From Planobispora longispora (lineage in GTDB: Bacteria; Actinomycetota; Actinomycetes; Streptosporangiales; Streptosporangiaceae), in NCBI RefSeq assembly GCF_016863135.1, contig NZ_BOOH01000028.1:60113-124112 (forward strand): DNA of 64,000 bases, given 5' to 3'. Under the pieces are notes generated by a model that was given only the letters and a program-made list of their open reading frames with translations, was not told the origin of the DNA and did no database searches. A program made the position numbers and the translations under genes. The stretch's first letter is position 1. Each line of letters begins with the position of its first letter. Positions 33,216-42,488 of this stretch are shown here, piece after piece.

Positions 33216-35057
33216 ATGAGGCTCACGGTGGCACAGGCGCTGGTGCGGTTCCTCGCCGCCCAGTGGTCGGAGCGCGACGGCGTCGAGCAGCGGCTGGTGG
33301 CGGGCGTCTTCGGCATCTTCGGCCACGGCAACGTGGCCGGTCTCGGTCAGGCCCTGGCCGAGCGGGGCGCGGGCACCGGCGACGCGCTCCCGTACTACCT
33401 GGCCCGCAACGAGCAGGCCATGGTGCACACCGCCGTCGGCTACGCCCGCACCCGTGAGAGGCTCTCCACCTTCGCCTGCACCACCTCCATCGGCCCCGGC
33501 GCCACGAACATGGTCACCGGCGCGGCGCTGGCCACGATCAACCGCGTCCCGGTGCTGCTGCTGCCCGGCGACGTCTTCGCCACCCGGGTCGCCGGCCCGG
33601 TGCTGCAGGAGCTGGAGGATCCGCGCTCCTACGACGTGACGGTCAACGACGCGCTGCGCCCGGTCTCCCGGTTCTTCGACCGGATCAACCGGCCCGAGCA
33701 GCTGCCCGCCGCGCTCCTGGCGGCGATGCGGGTGCTGACCGACCCGGCCGAGACCGGCGCGGTCACCCTGGCGCTCCCGCAGGACGTGCAGGCCGAGGCG
33801 TACGACTGGCCCGAGGAGCTGTTCGCCCGGCGGGTGTGGCACGTGGCCCGGCCGGCGCCCGAGCCCGCCGCGCTGGCCCGGGCGCTGGAGCTGATCCGCG
33901 GCTCGCGCCGGCCGCTGATCGTCGCCGGGGGAGGGGTCGCCTACAGCGGGGCGTGCGAGGCGCTGGCCGCCTTCGCCGGGCGGTGCGGGGCGCCGGTGGC
34001 GGAGACGCAGGCGGGCAAGGGCGCCGTGCCGTACGACCACCCCCGCTGGGTCGGCGCGGTCGGCCACACCGGCACCGCCGCGGCCAACGAGCTGGCGCGG
34101 GAGGCGGACCTGGTGATCGGCGTCGGGACCCGCTACAGCGACTTCACCACCGCCTCCCGGACGCTGTTCGGGCGGGCCCGGTTCCTCAACGTCAACGTCG
34201 CCGCCTTCGACGCGGCCAAGAACTCCGGGGAGATGCTCGTCGCCGACGCCCGCGCGGCGCTGGAGGCGTTCGGGGCGCTGGGGGACTGGCGGGCCGAGGA
34301 GGGGTGGACCGGCCGGGCCGCCGAGCTCGCCCGAGGCTGGCACGAGCAGGTCTCCCTGGTCACCACGGGGGAGGAGCTGACCCAGCCGGTCGTGCTCGGC
34401 CTGCTCAACGAGGTCGCGCGGGACGGCGTGGTGGTCAACGCCGCCGGGTCGATGCCCGGGGATCTGCACAAGCTGTGGATGGCGCGCGAACCCCGGGGCT
34501 ACCACGTGGAGTACGGCTACTCGTGCATGGGCTACGAGATCGCCGGAGGGCTCGGGGTGAAGCTCGCCGCGCCGGAGCGCGAGGTGTTCGTGCTGGTCGG
34601 CGACGGCTCCTACCTGATGATGGCGCAGGAGATCGTCACCGCGGTGCAGGAGGGGCTCAAGCTCGTGATCGTCCTGGTGGACAACCACGGCTTCGCCTCG
34701 ATCGGCGGCCTGTCGGAGTCCGTCGGGGCGCGGCGGCTGGGCACCGCCTACCGGATGCGCGGCGCCACCGGGGAGCTCGACGGCGCGTTCGTCCCGGTCG
34801 ACCTGGCGGCCAACGCGGCCAGCCTGGGCGCCGACGTGTTGCGCGCCGACGGCCCCGAGTCGCTGCGCGTGGCCCTGACCAAGGCCCGCGAGTCGGCCCG
34901 CACCACGGTCGTCTACGTCGAGACGGTCCCCGGCCCGGCCCCCGCGACCACGGCCTGGTGGGACGTGCCGGTCGCGGAGGTCTCCGAGGACGACGGCGTA
35001 CGGCGGGCCCGCGCGGCCTACGAGGCGGCCAAGCGGGACCAGCGGCCCTACCTGTGA
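33216..35057 (+). CDS. iolD: 3D-(3,5/4)-trihydroxycyclohexane-1,2-dione acylhydrolase (ThDP-dependent)
   Basis: A 613-residue ThDP enzyme. The N-terminal pyrimidine-binding domain carries the catalytic Glu in YYLARNEQAMVH. The C-terminal domain has the cofactor motif GDGSYLMMAQEIVTAVQEG ending in VDNHGF. It opens the cyclohexane ring to 5-deoxy-glucuronate. The start ATG 33216 follows AAGGAG. It is the last gene of the operon; no iolA (malonate semialdehyde dehydrogenase), iolR or inositol transporter gene is adjacent, so these must be elsewhere. Confidence 0.95.
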   Translation: MRLTVAQALVRFLAAQWSERDGVEQRLVAGVFGIFGHGNVAGLGQALAERGAGTGDALPYYLARNEQAMVHTAVGYARTRERLSTFACTTSIGPGATNMVTGAALATINRVPVLLLPGDVFATRVAGPVLQELEDPRSYDVTVNDALRPVSRFFDRINRPEQLPAALLAAMRVLTDPAETGAVTLALPQDVQAEAYDWPEELFARRVWHVARPAPEPAALARALELIRGSRRPLIVAGGGVAYSGACEALAAFAGRCGAPVAETQAGKGAVPYDHPRWVGAVGHTGTAAANELAREADLVIGVGTRYSDFTTASRTLFGRARFLNVNVAAFDAAKNSGEMLVADARAALEAFGALGDWRAEEGWTGRAAELARGWHEQVSLVTTGEELTQPVVLGLLNEVARDGVVVNAAGSMPGDLHKLWMAREPRGYHVEYGYSCMGYEIAGGLGVKLAAPEREVFVLVGDGSYLMMAQEIVTAVQEGLKLVIVLVDNHGFASIGGLSESVGARRLGTAYRMRGATGELDGAFVPVDLAANAASLGADVLRADGPESLRVALTKARESARTTVVYVETVPGPAPATTAWWDVPVAEVSEDDGVRRARAAYEAAKRDQRPYL

Positions 35058-35127
35058 CACCCCGCCCCGTGCGGTGACCGGCTGTCCCCGCTGCGGCGGT
35101 GGCCGCTCAGGCGCCGGTACGGCGGGC

Positions 35128-35157
35128 GGGCCGGCGCCGATGAGCGGCGCCCGGCCC
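35128..35157. terminator. GC-rich hairpin between convergent iolD and MFS genes
   Basis: GGGCCGGCGCC pairs with GGCGCCCGGCCC across a 7-base loop with one bulged C. It lies between the two stop codons, so it could end transcripts from both sides. There is no T-tract, as is usual for actinobacterial hairpins. Confidence 0.45.
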
Positions 35158-35177
35158 GGTGCCGTTCCCGGTGACCG

Positions 35178-36371
35178 CTACCCCTGACGCGCCGCGGCCT
35201 CGGCGGTCCGGGGCCGGAAGCCCCCGGCCAGGAACACGATCAGCGCCACCACCACCGCGGCGGGGATGAACGCCACCCGCACGTTCACCAGGTCGTTGAC
35301 CGTCCCGACCACCGCGGCGCCGACGACGAAGCCGACGTAGTTGAACAGGTTGACCCGGGCGATGGCGGTCTCGGCCCCGGCGCCCAGGCGGCCCGCCGCG
35401 GAGAACGACTGCGGGGCGATGATCGACAGGCCGATGCCGACGAGGCCGAAGGCGGCCACCGCCACGAAGGGGCCGGGGGCGACGACGACGCCGAGCGTGC
35501 CCAGCGCGGCGACCACCGCGCCCAGCCGGACCACCGGGGCCGGGCCGTACCGGCGCACGGCGAAGTCCCCGGGGATCCGCGCGAGGAGCATCGCCGCCTG
35601 GTAGACGAGGTAGGCGAAGGGCACCAGCCAGCCGGTCGCCCGCAGCGCGCCCTCCATGTAGACGGTGCTGTAGTTGGAGACCGCCGCGTCGCCGACGTAG
35701 AGGAAGGCCATCGCCAGGCAGAGCGGGATGATCGGCCGCCACGGCGCCCGGACCGCCGCCGTCTCCACGGCGTGGGCGGTCGCCCGCTCCTCCTCGCGTC
35801 CGTAGAGGCGGGGGAGAGCGGCCAGCGAGACGACCGCGCCGATCACCACGGGAACCGTGAAGGACCAGGCCAGATCCACTCCGAGCGCGCTGAAGGCGGA
35901 GTTGATTCCGGCGCCCAGCATCGAGCCGACGCTCCACACCGCGTGGAAGCCGGTCAGCACGCTCATGCCGTAGGTGCGCTCGACCGCGACCGCCTGCATG
36001 TTCATCGCCGCGTCGACCGCCCCGACGGCGAGGCCGAAGGCGGCGCTCAGCAGGTACAGGCCGGTGAGGTCGCCGTTCCAGCCCAGGAGGATCACGACGG
36101 CGCAGACGGCCAGCTGGGAGATCCGCAGCACCGGGGCGCTGCCGTACCGGGCGGCGAGGAAGCCCGCGGCGGCGCTCCCGACACCCGCGATCACCGGCAC
36201 CAGCAGCAGGACCAGGGTGAGGTCGCCGTCACTCAGCTTGAACGTGCGCTGCAGGTCGGCCACATGGGTGAGCAGGGTGGCGAAGCAGAGGCCCTGGACG
36301 AAGAACGCGGCCCAGGTCGCCACCCGTGCCTGCCTGTCACGCGGGGTCGGCACCACGACCTCCAGAAACAT
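35178..36371 (-). CDS. MFS transporter
   Basis: The 397-residue protein has twelve predicted helices and belongs to the MFS group that resembles FucP/YbjJ. It carries the loop sequence AARYGSAPV in place of the usual RxGRR and an AVDAAMNMQAVAVE segment near residue 110. The start ATG 36371 lies 190 bp from the divergent TetR gene, the usual arrangement for a repressor and the exporter it controls. The substrate is unknown; although next to iolD it is on the opposite strand and is not IolT-like. Confidence 0.85.
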   Translation of the reverse strand: MFLEVVVPTPRDRQARVATWAAFFVQGLCFATLLTHVADLQRTFKLSDGDLTLVLLLVPVIAGVGSAAAGFLAARYGSAPVLRISQLAVCAVVILLGWNGDLTGLYLLSAAFGLAVGAVDAAMNMQAVAVERTYGMSVLTGFHAVWSVGSMLGAGINSAFSALGVDLAWSFTVPVVIGAVVSLAALPRLYGREEERATAHAVETAAVRAPWRPIIPLCLAMAFLYVGDAAVSNYSTVYMEGALRATGWLVPFAYLVYQAAMLLARIPGDFAVRRYGPAPVVRLGAVVAALGTLGVVVAPGPFVAVAAFGLVGIGLSIIAPQSFSAAGRLGAGAETAIARVNLFNYVGFVVGAAVVGTVNDLVNVRVAFIPAAVVVALIVFLAGGFRPRTAEAAARQG

Positions 36372-36560
36372 GAGGGGAGTTCAAGTTTTCCGCAGATTCC
36401 CGCCAGAGTAGGGGCGCCCTTCCCCCCGGTCAATGGCCGGATGCGAGCCGTCCGCGGCAGACGGCGGCCGGGCCGGTGCGCGGGCCGCGGACCGGACCGG
36501 CCAGGGGCGCCGATCGCCCGGCGCCAGGGGCGCGGGGCGGGCGCTGTTAGGGTGCTTCAC

Positions 36561-37166
36561 GTGCGGGCGGCAGGGCGGCGGGGATACGCGGCGGGACAGG
36601 CGCGCAGGGAGCGCATCCTGGCGATCGCCCTGCAGGAGTTCGCGGAGAACGGCTACCGCGGCACCTCGCTCGCCCGCGTCGCCGAGCGGGCCGAGATCTC
36701 CCAGGCGGGGCTGCTCCACCACTTCCAGAGCAAGGAACGGCTGCTGGTCGCGGTGCTCGAATACCGCGACGAGCTCGATCTGCGCCGCTACCCCTTCGGC
36801 TCCGTGCGGACCGGGGCCGAGGCCCTGCGCGTCCTGGTCGACGTGGTCGAGTACAACTCCCGCGTCCCCGGCCTCGTCCAGCTCTTCACCGTGATGAGCG
36901 GTGAGGCCGTCACCGCCGACCACCCCGGCCACGAGTGGGCCCGCGACCGCTACCGGAGACTCCGCGACGAGACGGCCGGGGCCATCGCCCGGGCGGTGGA
37001 GAGCGGCGAGTTCCGGGCGGACATCGACCCGGAGGTCCACGCCACCCGGCTGATCGCGGTGATGGACGGCCTGCAGACCCAGTGGCTGCTGGACCCCGAC
37101 CGGGTGGACATGGCCGCCGTCTTCCGGGGTCACGTCGAAGACCTCCTCACCGCCTTCCGGCCGTGA
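36561..37166 (+). CDS. TetR-family regulator
   Basis: A 201-residue TetR protein with helix-turn-helix RILAIALQEFAENGYRGTS and AEISQAGLLHHFQSKERLL. The start is GTG 36561, exactly 7 nt after the -10-like TAGGGT (36548-36553), so it is probably leaderless; GTG 36552 in frame is the alternative. The conserved TetR_C-like part contains VPGLVQLFTVMSGEAV. It is divergent from the MFS gene and probably represses it. Confidence 0.88.
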   Translation: MRAAGRRGYAAGQARRERILAIALQEFAENGYRGTSLARVAERAEISQAGLLHHFQSKERLLVAVLEYRDELDLRRYPFGSVRTGAEALRVLVDVVEYNSRVPGLVQLFTVMSGEAVTADHPGHEWARDRYRRLRDETAGAIARAVESGEFRADIDPEVHATRLIAVMDGLQTQWLLDPDRVDMAAVFRGHVEDLLTAFRP

Positions 37167-37221
37167 GGAGCCGTCCGCACGTCCCGGCCGCGGAGCCCGC
37201 CGCAGGGCTTATCGTCGAAGG

Positions 37222-37824
37222 GTGGACTTCTCCTGGCCTCCCGCGATCCGCGGGAACACACCCGAGCCGCGCCCCGGCGACCTGCGGGCCGGGGACTCCG
37301 ACCGGGAACGGGTGGCCGCGGTCCTGAACGACGCGCTCGCCGACGGGCGCCTGACCCACGACGAGCACGAGGAACGGCTCGAACAGCTCTACCGGGCCCG
37401 CACGCTGGGCGAACTCACCGTCCTCACCGCCGACCTGCTCCCGCCCGAGGCCCAGCCGCTCCAGACCGACGTGCGCCCGGTGGCGGCCTTCTTCGGCTCG
37501 GACGAGCGCTCCGGCCGGTGGGTGGTGCCCACGCGCTTCACCGCCACCGCCGTCTGCGCCAACGTCACCCTCGACCTGCGTGAGGCGCTGCTCCAGTCCA
37601 GCCACGTGACCCTCCAGGTCACCGTGATGGCCGGGACGCTCACGCTGATCGTCCCGGAGGGCGTGCGGATCGAGATGCCGGCCTCGGCCGTCCTGGGCGG
37701 GAAGAAGAACCTGGTCCCGCCCTCGCCCGACGGCCCGGTCATCGAGATCACCGGTCTCGTCTCCCTGGGCAGCATCGTCGCCAAGTCGCCCAAACGCCCC
37801 CGCCGCTCCTGGTTCCGCCGCTGA
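37222..37824 (+). CDS. DUF1707 domain protein
   Basis: A 200-residue protein with an N-terminal DUF1707 module (RAGDSDRERVAAVLNDALAD, GRLTHDEHEERLEQLYRARTLGEL) and a C-terminal beta-rich segment like LiaF-type domains (ADVTLDLREALL-like pattern, IVPEGVRIEMP). Such proteins are common in actinobacteria and lack a known function; the C-terminal part suggests a peripheral membrane or stress role. The start is GTG 37222, 6 nt after TATCGT, with no ribosome site. The C-terminus is basic (KRPRRSWFRR). Confidence 0.85.
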   Translation: MDFSWPPAIRGNTPEPRPGDLRAGDSDRERVAAVLNDALADGRLTHDEHEERLEQLYRARTLGELTVLTADLLPPEAQPLQTDVRPVAAFFGSDERSGRWVVPTRFTATAVCANVTLDLREALLQSSHVTLQVTVMAGTLTLIVPEGVRIEMPASAVLGGKKNLVPPSPDGPVIEITGLVSLGSIVAKSPKRPRRSWFRR

Positions 37825-37940
37825 CCGTCCCGGCGGATCCGCCGCTCCCGCCCGCGACCGGCATGCTCCCGCCGGGCCGCCGGACTCCCCCGGAAGGGGC
37901 CCGGCGACCCGAACGCCCGGACAGCCCGGACGGCGGCGTC

Positions 37941-38975
37941 TCAGACGGCGGTGTCGAAGTTGATCGCGCTGTAGGCGCGCAGCTTCCAGAGCTGGTGCTC
38001 GGATTCGATCTTGCGGATCGTGCCGGACCGGCCGCGCATGACCAGCGAGTTCGTGATGGCGTGGCCGCCGCGGTAGCGCACGCCCTGCATGATCTCGCCG
38101 TCGGTGATCCCGCTGGCGGCGAAGAACACGTCGTCGGACCTGACCAGGTCGTCGGTGGTCAGCGTGGCGTCCAGGTCGAGCCCCGCGTCCAGCGCCCGGC
38201 GGCGCTCGGCGTCGTCCTGCGGCCACAGCCTGCCCTGGATCACGCCGCCCAGGCACTTGAGCGCGCAGGCCGCGATGATGCCCTCGGGCGTGCCGCCGAT
38301 GCCGAGCATCAGGTCGACGCCGGTGCCCACCCGGGCCGCCATGATCGCGCCGGCCACGTCGCCGTCGGTGATGAGCTTGATCCGCGCGCCGGTCTCGCGG
38401 ATCTCCCGGATGATCTTCTCGTGGCGGGGCCGGTCGAGGATGACCACGGTCACGTCCGAGGAGGCGCACCCCTTGGCACGTGCCACCGCGGCGATGTTGT
38501 CGGCGACCGGCGCGTTGATGTCCACCGAGGAGGCGGCCTCGGGGCCGGTCACCAGCTTGTCCATGTAGAAGACGGCCGACGGGTCGTACATCGAGCCGCG
38601 CTCGCTGACCGCGATGACCGAGATCGCGTTGGGCATGCCCAGGGAGGTCAGGCGGGTCCCGTCGATCGGATCGACGGCCACGTCGCACTCGGCGCCGCTG
38701 CCGTCGCCCACGGACTCACCGTTGTAGAGCATCGGCGCGTTGTCCTTCTCCCCCTCGCCGATCACCACCACGCCGTTCATCGACACCGTGTTGATCAGCT
38801 GGCGCATCGCGTTGACCGCCGCGCCGTCCGCGCCGTTCTTGTCGCCGCGCCCCACCCAGCGGGCCGCGGCCATCGCGGCGGCCTCGGTCACCCGGACAAG
38901 TTCGAGGGCCAGGTTTCGATCAGGCGCGTGCTCGCCCGTGGCGAGGGCGGCGGGGACGGACGTCTGCTCGGACAT
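37941..38975 (-). CDS. glpX: Class II fructose-1,6-bisphosphatase
   Basis: The 344-residue enzyme of the GlpX family has [25 protein letters not shown] and [10 protein letters not shown], which hold the metal and phosphate ligands. It dephosphorylates fructose-1,6-bisphosphate in gluconeogenesis and is the main FBPase of actinobacteria. The start ATG 38975 follows GAGGGG. It is divergent from a TetR gene with 74 bp between the starts. Confidence 0.95.
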   Translation of the reverse strand: MSEQTSVPAALATGEHAPDRNLALELVRVTEAAAMAAARWVGRGDKNGADGAAVNAMRQLINTVSMNGVVVIGEGEKDNAPMLYNGESVGDGSGAECDVAVDPIDGTRLTSLGMPNAISVIAVSERGSMYDPSAVFYMDKLVTGPEAASSVDINAPVADNIAAVARAKGCASSDVTVVILDRPRHEKIIREIRETGARIKLITDGDVAGAIMAARVGTGVDLMLGIGGTPEGIIAACALKCLGGVIQGRLWPQDDAERRRALDAGLDLDATLTTDDLVRSDDVFFAASGITDGEIMQGVRYRGGHAITNSLVMRGRSGTIRKIESEHQLWKLRAYSAINFDTAV

Positions 38976-39049
38976 GGCGGAAAGCCCCTCTCGTGGATTC
39001 TGCTCCGATCGTAGTTGCCCCTTCCTTGCCGGGCGGAGGAGGATAATGT

Positions 39050-39664
39050 GTGGCCACTATGAGCAGCGACACGGAACGGCCGGTGACGAAGGCGACCGCG
39101 CGAACCTCCGAGAGGGGTGCCGCCACACGGGTCGCGCTTCTGGAGGCGGCCAGGGAGACATTCGTCACGAGTGGTTTCGCCGAGGCGGGTGTCACCGACG
39201 TGGTCGCGCGCGCGGGTGCGAGCGTGGGCAGCCTCTACCACCACTTCTCCGGCAAGGCCGACCTCTACCTGACGCTCTTCGAGGAGTTCCAGGCCCGCCA
39301 GACGCAGCGCACCAAGCAGGCGGTCCAGGCGGCCAGGGCCGGCGGCGAGACCGACCCGATGCGGCTGTTCGTCGCCGGCGCCCGCGCCTACCTGGAAGGC
39401 TGCCTGGACGAACGCGAGCTCGCCGCGCTGTTCCTGCGCGGGGACGGCCCGCCCGGGTTCGAGGTCATCATGCGCGACCGGCTGCGCCAGTGGGCCAAGC
39501 GGAACGCCACCCTGTTCGAGGGGGACGAGGGCGCGCTGGTCGTGGTCCTCACCGGCGCCCTCGCCGCGGCGGTCTCCGAGGTCGCCCTGTCGGAGGACGA
39601 GAACGCCTCCCGCAGGCTCGCCGACGACGTGCTGGGGATCATCGGGCAGATCCGCCGCCCGTGA
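39050..39664 (+). CDS. TetR-family regulator
   Basis: A 204-residue TetR protein with helix-turn-helix [19 protein letters not shown] and [21 protein letters not shown]. The start GTG 39050 lies 7 nt after GGAGGAGGA; ATG 39059 is in frame and also possible. The C-terminal domain begins [12 protein letters not shown]. It is divergent from glpX, so it may regulate glpX or itself, but the target cannot be read from sequence alone. Confidence 0.88.
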   Translation: MATMSSDTERPVTKATARTSERGAATRVALLEAARETFVTSGFAEAGVTDVVARAGASVGSLYHHFSGKADLYLTLFEEFQARQTQRTKQAVQAARAGGETDPMRLFVAGARAYLEGCLDERELAALFLRGDGPPGFEVIMRDRLRQWAKRNATLFEGDEGALVVVLTGALAAAVSEVALSEDENASRRLADDVLGIIGQIRRP

Positions 39665-39811
39665 CCGTCCCGCCGCCCCGGACCGGCCGGATCCCCGGCC
39701 CCTGACACCCGACCGGCCCGCCGCCCCGCTCCGCTCCGGGCCCCCGCCCCGACACCCGACAGCCCGCCCCTGAGACCCGACCGGCCCTCCGGGCGGGTAG
39801 TCTCGCCAGTC

Positions 39812-40435
39812 GTGCAACGGTTCACCCAGGGCTTCTACGGTTACGCCTTCGCGATGTTCATCTGCCTCGCCGGTGTCGTGATCTTCCTACTGGCCGCCGC
39901 CCCCGGCGGACCCGCCCGCATCCCCGAGGTCAACTACTCGATCGACGTGGCCAACATGCGCCGCGCCGCGCCGTACCAGGCGTGGACGCCGGAGCCGGTT
40001 CCCGCCACGTGGATCGCCAACAGCTCCCGGATGACGAACCAGAAGGGCGTGGTGACCTGGCGGCTCGGCTTCGCCACCGCCACGCGCAAGCACGCCATGC
40101 TCATCCAGAGCGACGAGAAGCCCGCCGCGGACTTCGCCAGCCGGATGGCCAACAGCGACCGGGGCACCGGCACCGTCCAGATCGGCGGCGCGACCTGGGA
40201 GCAGCGCTACCGCGAGGACAAGGACCAGCGCACGCTGGTACGGCTCCTGCCGGACGCCACCCTCGTCGTCACCGGCACGGCCGGCTGGGACGAGCTGACC
40301 GCCCTGGCGGCCTCCCTCAAGCAGCAGCCCAAGGCCACCGCGAGCCCCACAACGACCCCCACCGCGAGCCCGGCCGCCACCTCCAGCCCCGCCCCCGGCT
40401 CCACCGCCACGCCCAGCCCCTCCGCCACGGGTTAG
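39812..40435 (+). CDS. DUF4245 family membrane-anchored protein
   Basis: A 207-residue protein with one N-terminal membrane helix (residues 10-30, YAFAMFICLAGVVIFLLAAA) and an extracytoplasmic domain typical of DUF4245 (WTPEPVPATWIANSSRMT, VTWRLGF, TLVVTGTAGWDELTALA). The C-terminus is a Thr/Pro/Ser-rich tail. The family is actinobacterial and often lies near glpX and xseB; its function is unknown. The start is GTG 39812, 8 nt after TAGTCT, so the message may be leaderless. Confidence 0.85.
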   Translation: MQRFTQGFYGYAFAMFICLAGVVIFLLAAAPGGPARIPEVNYSIDVANMRRAAPYQAWTPEPVPATWIANSSRMTNQKGVVTWRLGFATATRKHAMLIQSDEKPAADFASRMANSDRGTGTVQIGGATWEQRYREDKDQRTLVRLLPDATLVVTGTAGWDELTALAASLKQQPKATASPTTTPTASPAATSSPAPGSTATPSPSATG

Positions 40436-40475
40436 GAAGGCGCCGTCCCGGGCGGCCGGTTCGCCCGCCGGCCCC

Positions 40476-40494
40476 GGCGGCCCAGAAGGCCGCC
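40476..40494. terminator. Hairpin between convergent DUF4245 and xseB genes
   Basis: GGCGGCC (40476-40482) pairs perfectly with GGCCGCC (40488-40494) over a 5-base loop CAGAA. It sits 41 bp after the DUF4245 stop and 9 bp before the xseB stop side, so it may serve both. Confidence 0.45.
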
Positions 40495-40502
40495 CCGGCG
40501 GC

Positions 40503-40727
40503 TCAGAAGGGGGAGTCCGGATCGGGCTGGCCGCGCTTGGCCATGGCCGCGGCGAGCTTCACCCGGGCGCCCTGGAGCCACTCCTCGCAGATCGCGGCGA
40601 GCCGCTCGCCCCGCTCCCACAGCTCGATCGACTGCTCCAGCGTCAGCCCGCCCGCCTCGAGTCGGCGGACCACCTCGGTCAGCTCCTCGCGCGCCTGCTC
40701 GTACGACGGTGTCTTCTCATCGGCCAC
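40503..40727 (-). CDS. xseB: Exodeoxyribonuclease VII small subunit
   Basis: The 74-residue XseB has the family pattern SYEQAREELTEVVRRLEAGG and LEQSIELWERGERL. It forms a complex with several copies per XseA, degrading single-stranded DNA. In most actinobacteria xseA and xseB are adjacent on one strand; here an acetyltransferase gene on the other strand separates them. Confidence 0.94.
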   Translation of the reverse strand: MADEKTPSYEQAREELTEVVRRLEAGGLTLEQSIELWERGERLAAICEEWLQGARVKLAAAMAKRGQPDPDSPF

Positions 40728-40777
40728 GCGTCAACCCTAAGGGGTGGGACGCAGGGGGCGGGTGGGAGAATGCGGCG

Positions 40778-41251
40778 ATGAGCGTGCGCGAGGCGACCCC
40801 CGACGACATCCCCGAGCTGGTCCGCCTCCGCGAGATCCTGGCCGACCGCATGGCCCAGGACGGCAGCCTCCCCGTGGAGAGCCGCTGGCAGGAGTCCTAC
40901 GCCGACAGCCTGAGGGACCGGCTCGGCACCTCCGACACGGCCGTCTTCGTGGTGGACGCCCCCGCGGGCGGCCTGGCCTCCTGCGGGATCGGGCTCATCT
41001 TCGACCGCTTCCCCGGGCCGAGCCTGCCCGACGGCAGATACGGCTACATCCAGGGCATGACCACCGACCCCGGCCACCGGCGCCGGGGGCACAGCAGGGC
41101 CGTCATGACCGCGCTCATGGAGTGGTACCGGGCCAGGGGCATCCGCAAGGTGGACCTGCACGCCATCTCCGACGGCGAGCCGCTCTACCGGGAGTTCGGC
41201 TTCGTCGAGGACGGCTACCCCTCGCTCACGTGGCGGGCTCCTCGCTCCTGA
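40778..41251 (+). CDS. GNAT-family acetyltransferase
   Basis: The 157-residue protein has the GNAT core: [21 protein letters not shown] for acetyl-CoA binding (with Ser where a Gly is usual in RRRGxG) and [14 protein letters not shown] near the end. The start ATG 40778 lies 6 nt after GAGAAT and has no ribosome site, so it is probably leaderless. It is inserted antisense between xseB and xseA, and its 3' end overlaps xseA by 26 bp. The substrate is unknown. Confidence 0.88.
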   Translation: MSVREATPDDIPELVRLREILADRMAQDGSLPVESRWQESYADSLRDRLGTSDTAVFVVDAPAGGLASCGIGLIFDRFPGPSLPDGRYGYIQGMTTDPGHRRRGHSRAVMTALMEWYRARGIRKVDLHAISDGEPLYREFGFVEDGYPSLTWRAPRS

Positions 41252-42437
41252 CGGCGACCCGGTCGTCGGGGAAGCGGAGCGTGAGCCCGTCGCCGGGGGC
41301 GACTTCGGCGGCGCGCCGTACGACCTCGCCCGAGGGACGCTGCACGATCGCGTAGCCCCGCTCCAGGGTGGCGGCGGGGGACAGGGCGACCAGGCGGGCG
41401 CGCAGGTGGTGCAGGGAGTCCTCGGCGCGGTCCAGAGAGCCGGTGAGCGCGCGTCGGGCCCGGTCGCGCAGCTGCTCGGCCTGCTCGGCCCGGCGCTCGA
41501 TCTCGCGGACCGGGTCGGCGAGGGACGGCCGGGAGCGCACCGCGGTCAGCCAGGCCATCTCGCGCTCCAGCCAGCCGCCGGCCACCCGGCGGCCCCGGTC
41601 GCGGAGCTGGCGGATGAGCGTGAGCTGCTCGCCGACGTCCGGCACGATCTTCTTGGCGGCGTCGGTGGGGGTGGAGGCCCGCACGTCGGCGACCAGGTCG
41701 AGCAGCGGGCTGTCCTGCTCGTGGCCGATCGCGCTGACCACCGGGGTACGGCAGGCGGAGACCGCCCGGACGAGCGCCTCGTCGGAGAAGGGCAGCAGGT
41801 CCTCCATCGACCCGCCGCCCCGCGCGATGACGATCACCTCGACGTCGGGGTCCGCGTCGAGCCTGCGCAGCGCCTCGGTGACCTCGCCCACGGCGTACGG
41901 CCCCTGCACGGCGGCCTGCTCGACCGTGAACCGCACCGCCGGCCAGCGGCGGCGCGCGTTCTCCAGGACGTCGCGCTCGGCCGCCGAGTCGCGGCCGCAG
42001 ATCAGCCCGATCGTGCCGGGCAGGAACGGCAGGCGGCGCTTGCGGTCGGCGCTGAAGAGCCCTTCGGCGGCGAGCACCTGGCGCAGCCGCTCCAGCCGGG
42101 CCAGCAGCTCGCCGACGCCGACCGGGCGCATCTCCAGCGCGGTGAACGCGAAGGAGCCCCGGTTGACCCAGAAGTCCGGCTTCAGGTTCATGACGACCCT
42201 GGCCCCGTCGACGGGGCGGGGGACGGTCGCCTCGTACACTCCGCGCGGGCAGGTGACCCGGGCGGACATGTTGGCCACCGGGTCACGCAACGTCAGGAAC
42301 ACCGTGCCGCCGCGCGCGGTCAGCTCGGTGATCTGCCCCTCGACCCAGATCGTGCCGAGTTTGCCGATCCAGCCGCCGACCATCTGCAGCACGGTGCGGA
42401 CCGGCAGCGGCTGCTCCGGCGTGGTCTTCGCGCTCAT
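41226..42437 (-). CDS. xseA: Exodeoxyribonuclease VII large subunit
   Basis: The 403-residue XseA has an N-terminal OB-fold ([23 protein letters not shown]), the catalytic core with [37 protein letters not shown] and [24 protein letters not shown], and a C-terminal coiled region. It works with XseB. It is 51 bp downstream of the lipid-droplet protein gene on the same strand, so they are likely cotranscribed. Confidence 0.95.
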   Translation of the reverse strand: MSAKTTPEQPLPVRTVLQMVGGWIGKLGTIWVEGQITELTARGGTVFLTLRDPVANMSARVTCPRGVYEATVPRPVDGARVVMNLKPDFWVNRGSFAFTALEMRPVGVGELLARLERLRQVLAAEGLFSADRKRRLPFLPGTIGLICGRDSAAERDVLENARRRWPAVRFTVEQAAVQGPYAVGEVTEALRRLDADPDVEVIVIARGGGSMEDLLPFSDEALVRAVSACRTPVVSAIGHEQDSPLLDLVADVRASTPTDAAKKIVPDVGEQLTLIRQLRDRGRRVAGGWLEREMAWLTAVRSRPSLADPVREIERRAEQAEQLRDRARRALTGSLDRAEDSLHHLRARLVALSPAATLERGYAIVQRPSGEVVRRAAEVAPGDGLTLRFPDDRVAVRSEEPAT

Positions 42438-42488
42438 GCGGAAGACCTTACGGAAAAATCTCCGGTCGGACCTTCCGCGCGGGGCACG

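Noticed and set aside
35178..36371. MFS gene as the inositol transporter of the iol operon
   Set aside because: It is on the opposite strand, faces its own TetR gene and resembles the FucP/YbjJ group and not sugar-porter IolT proteins.
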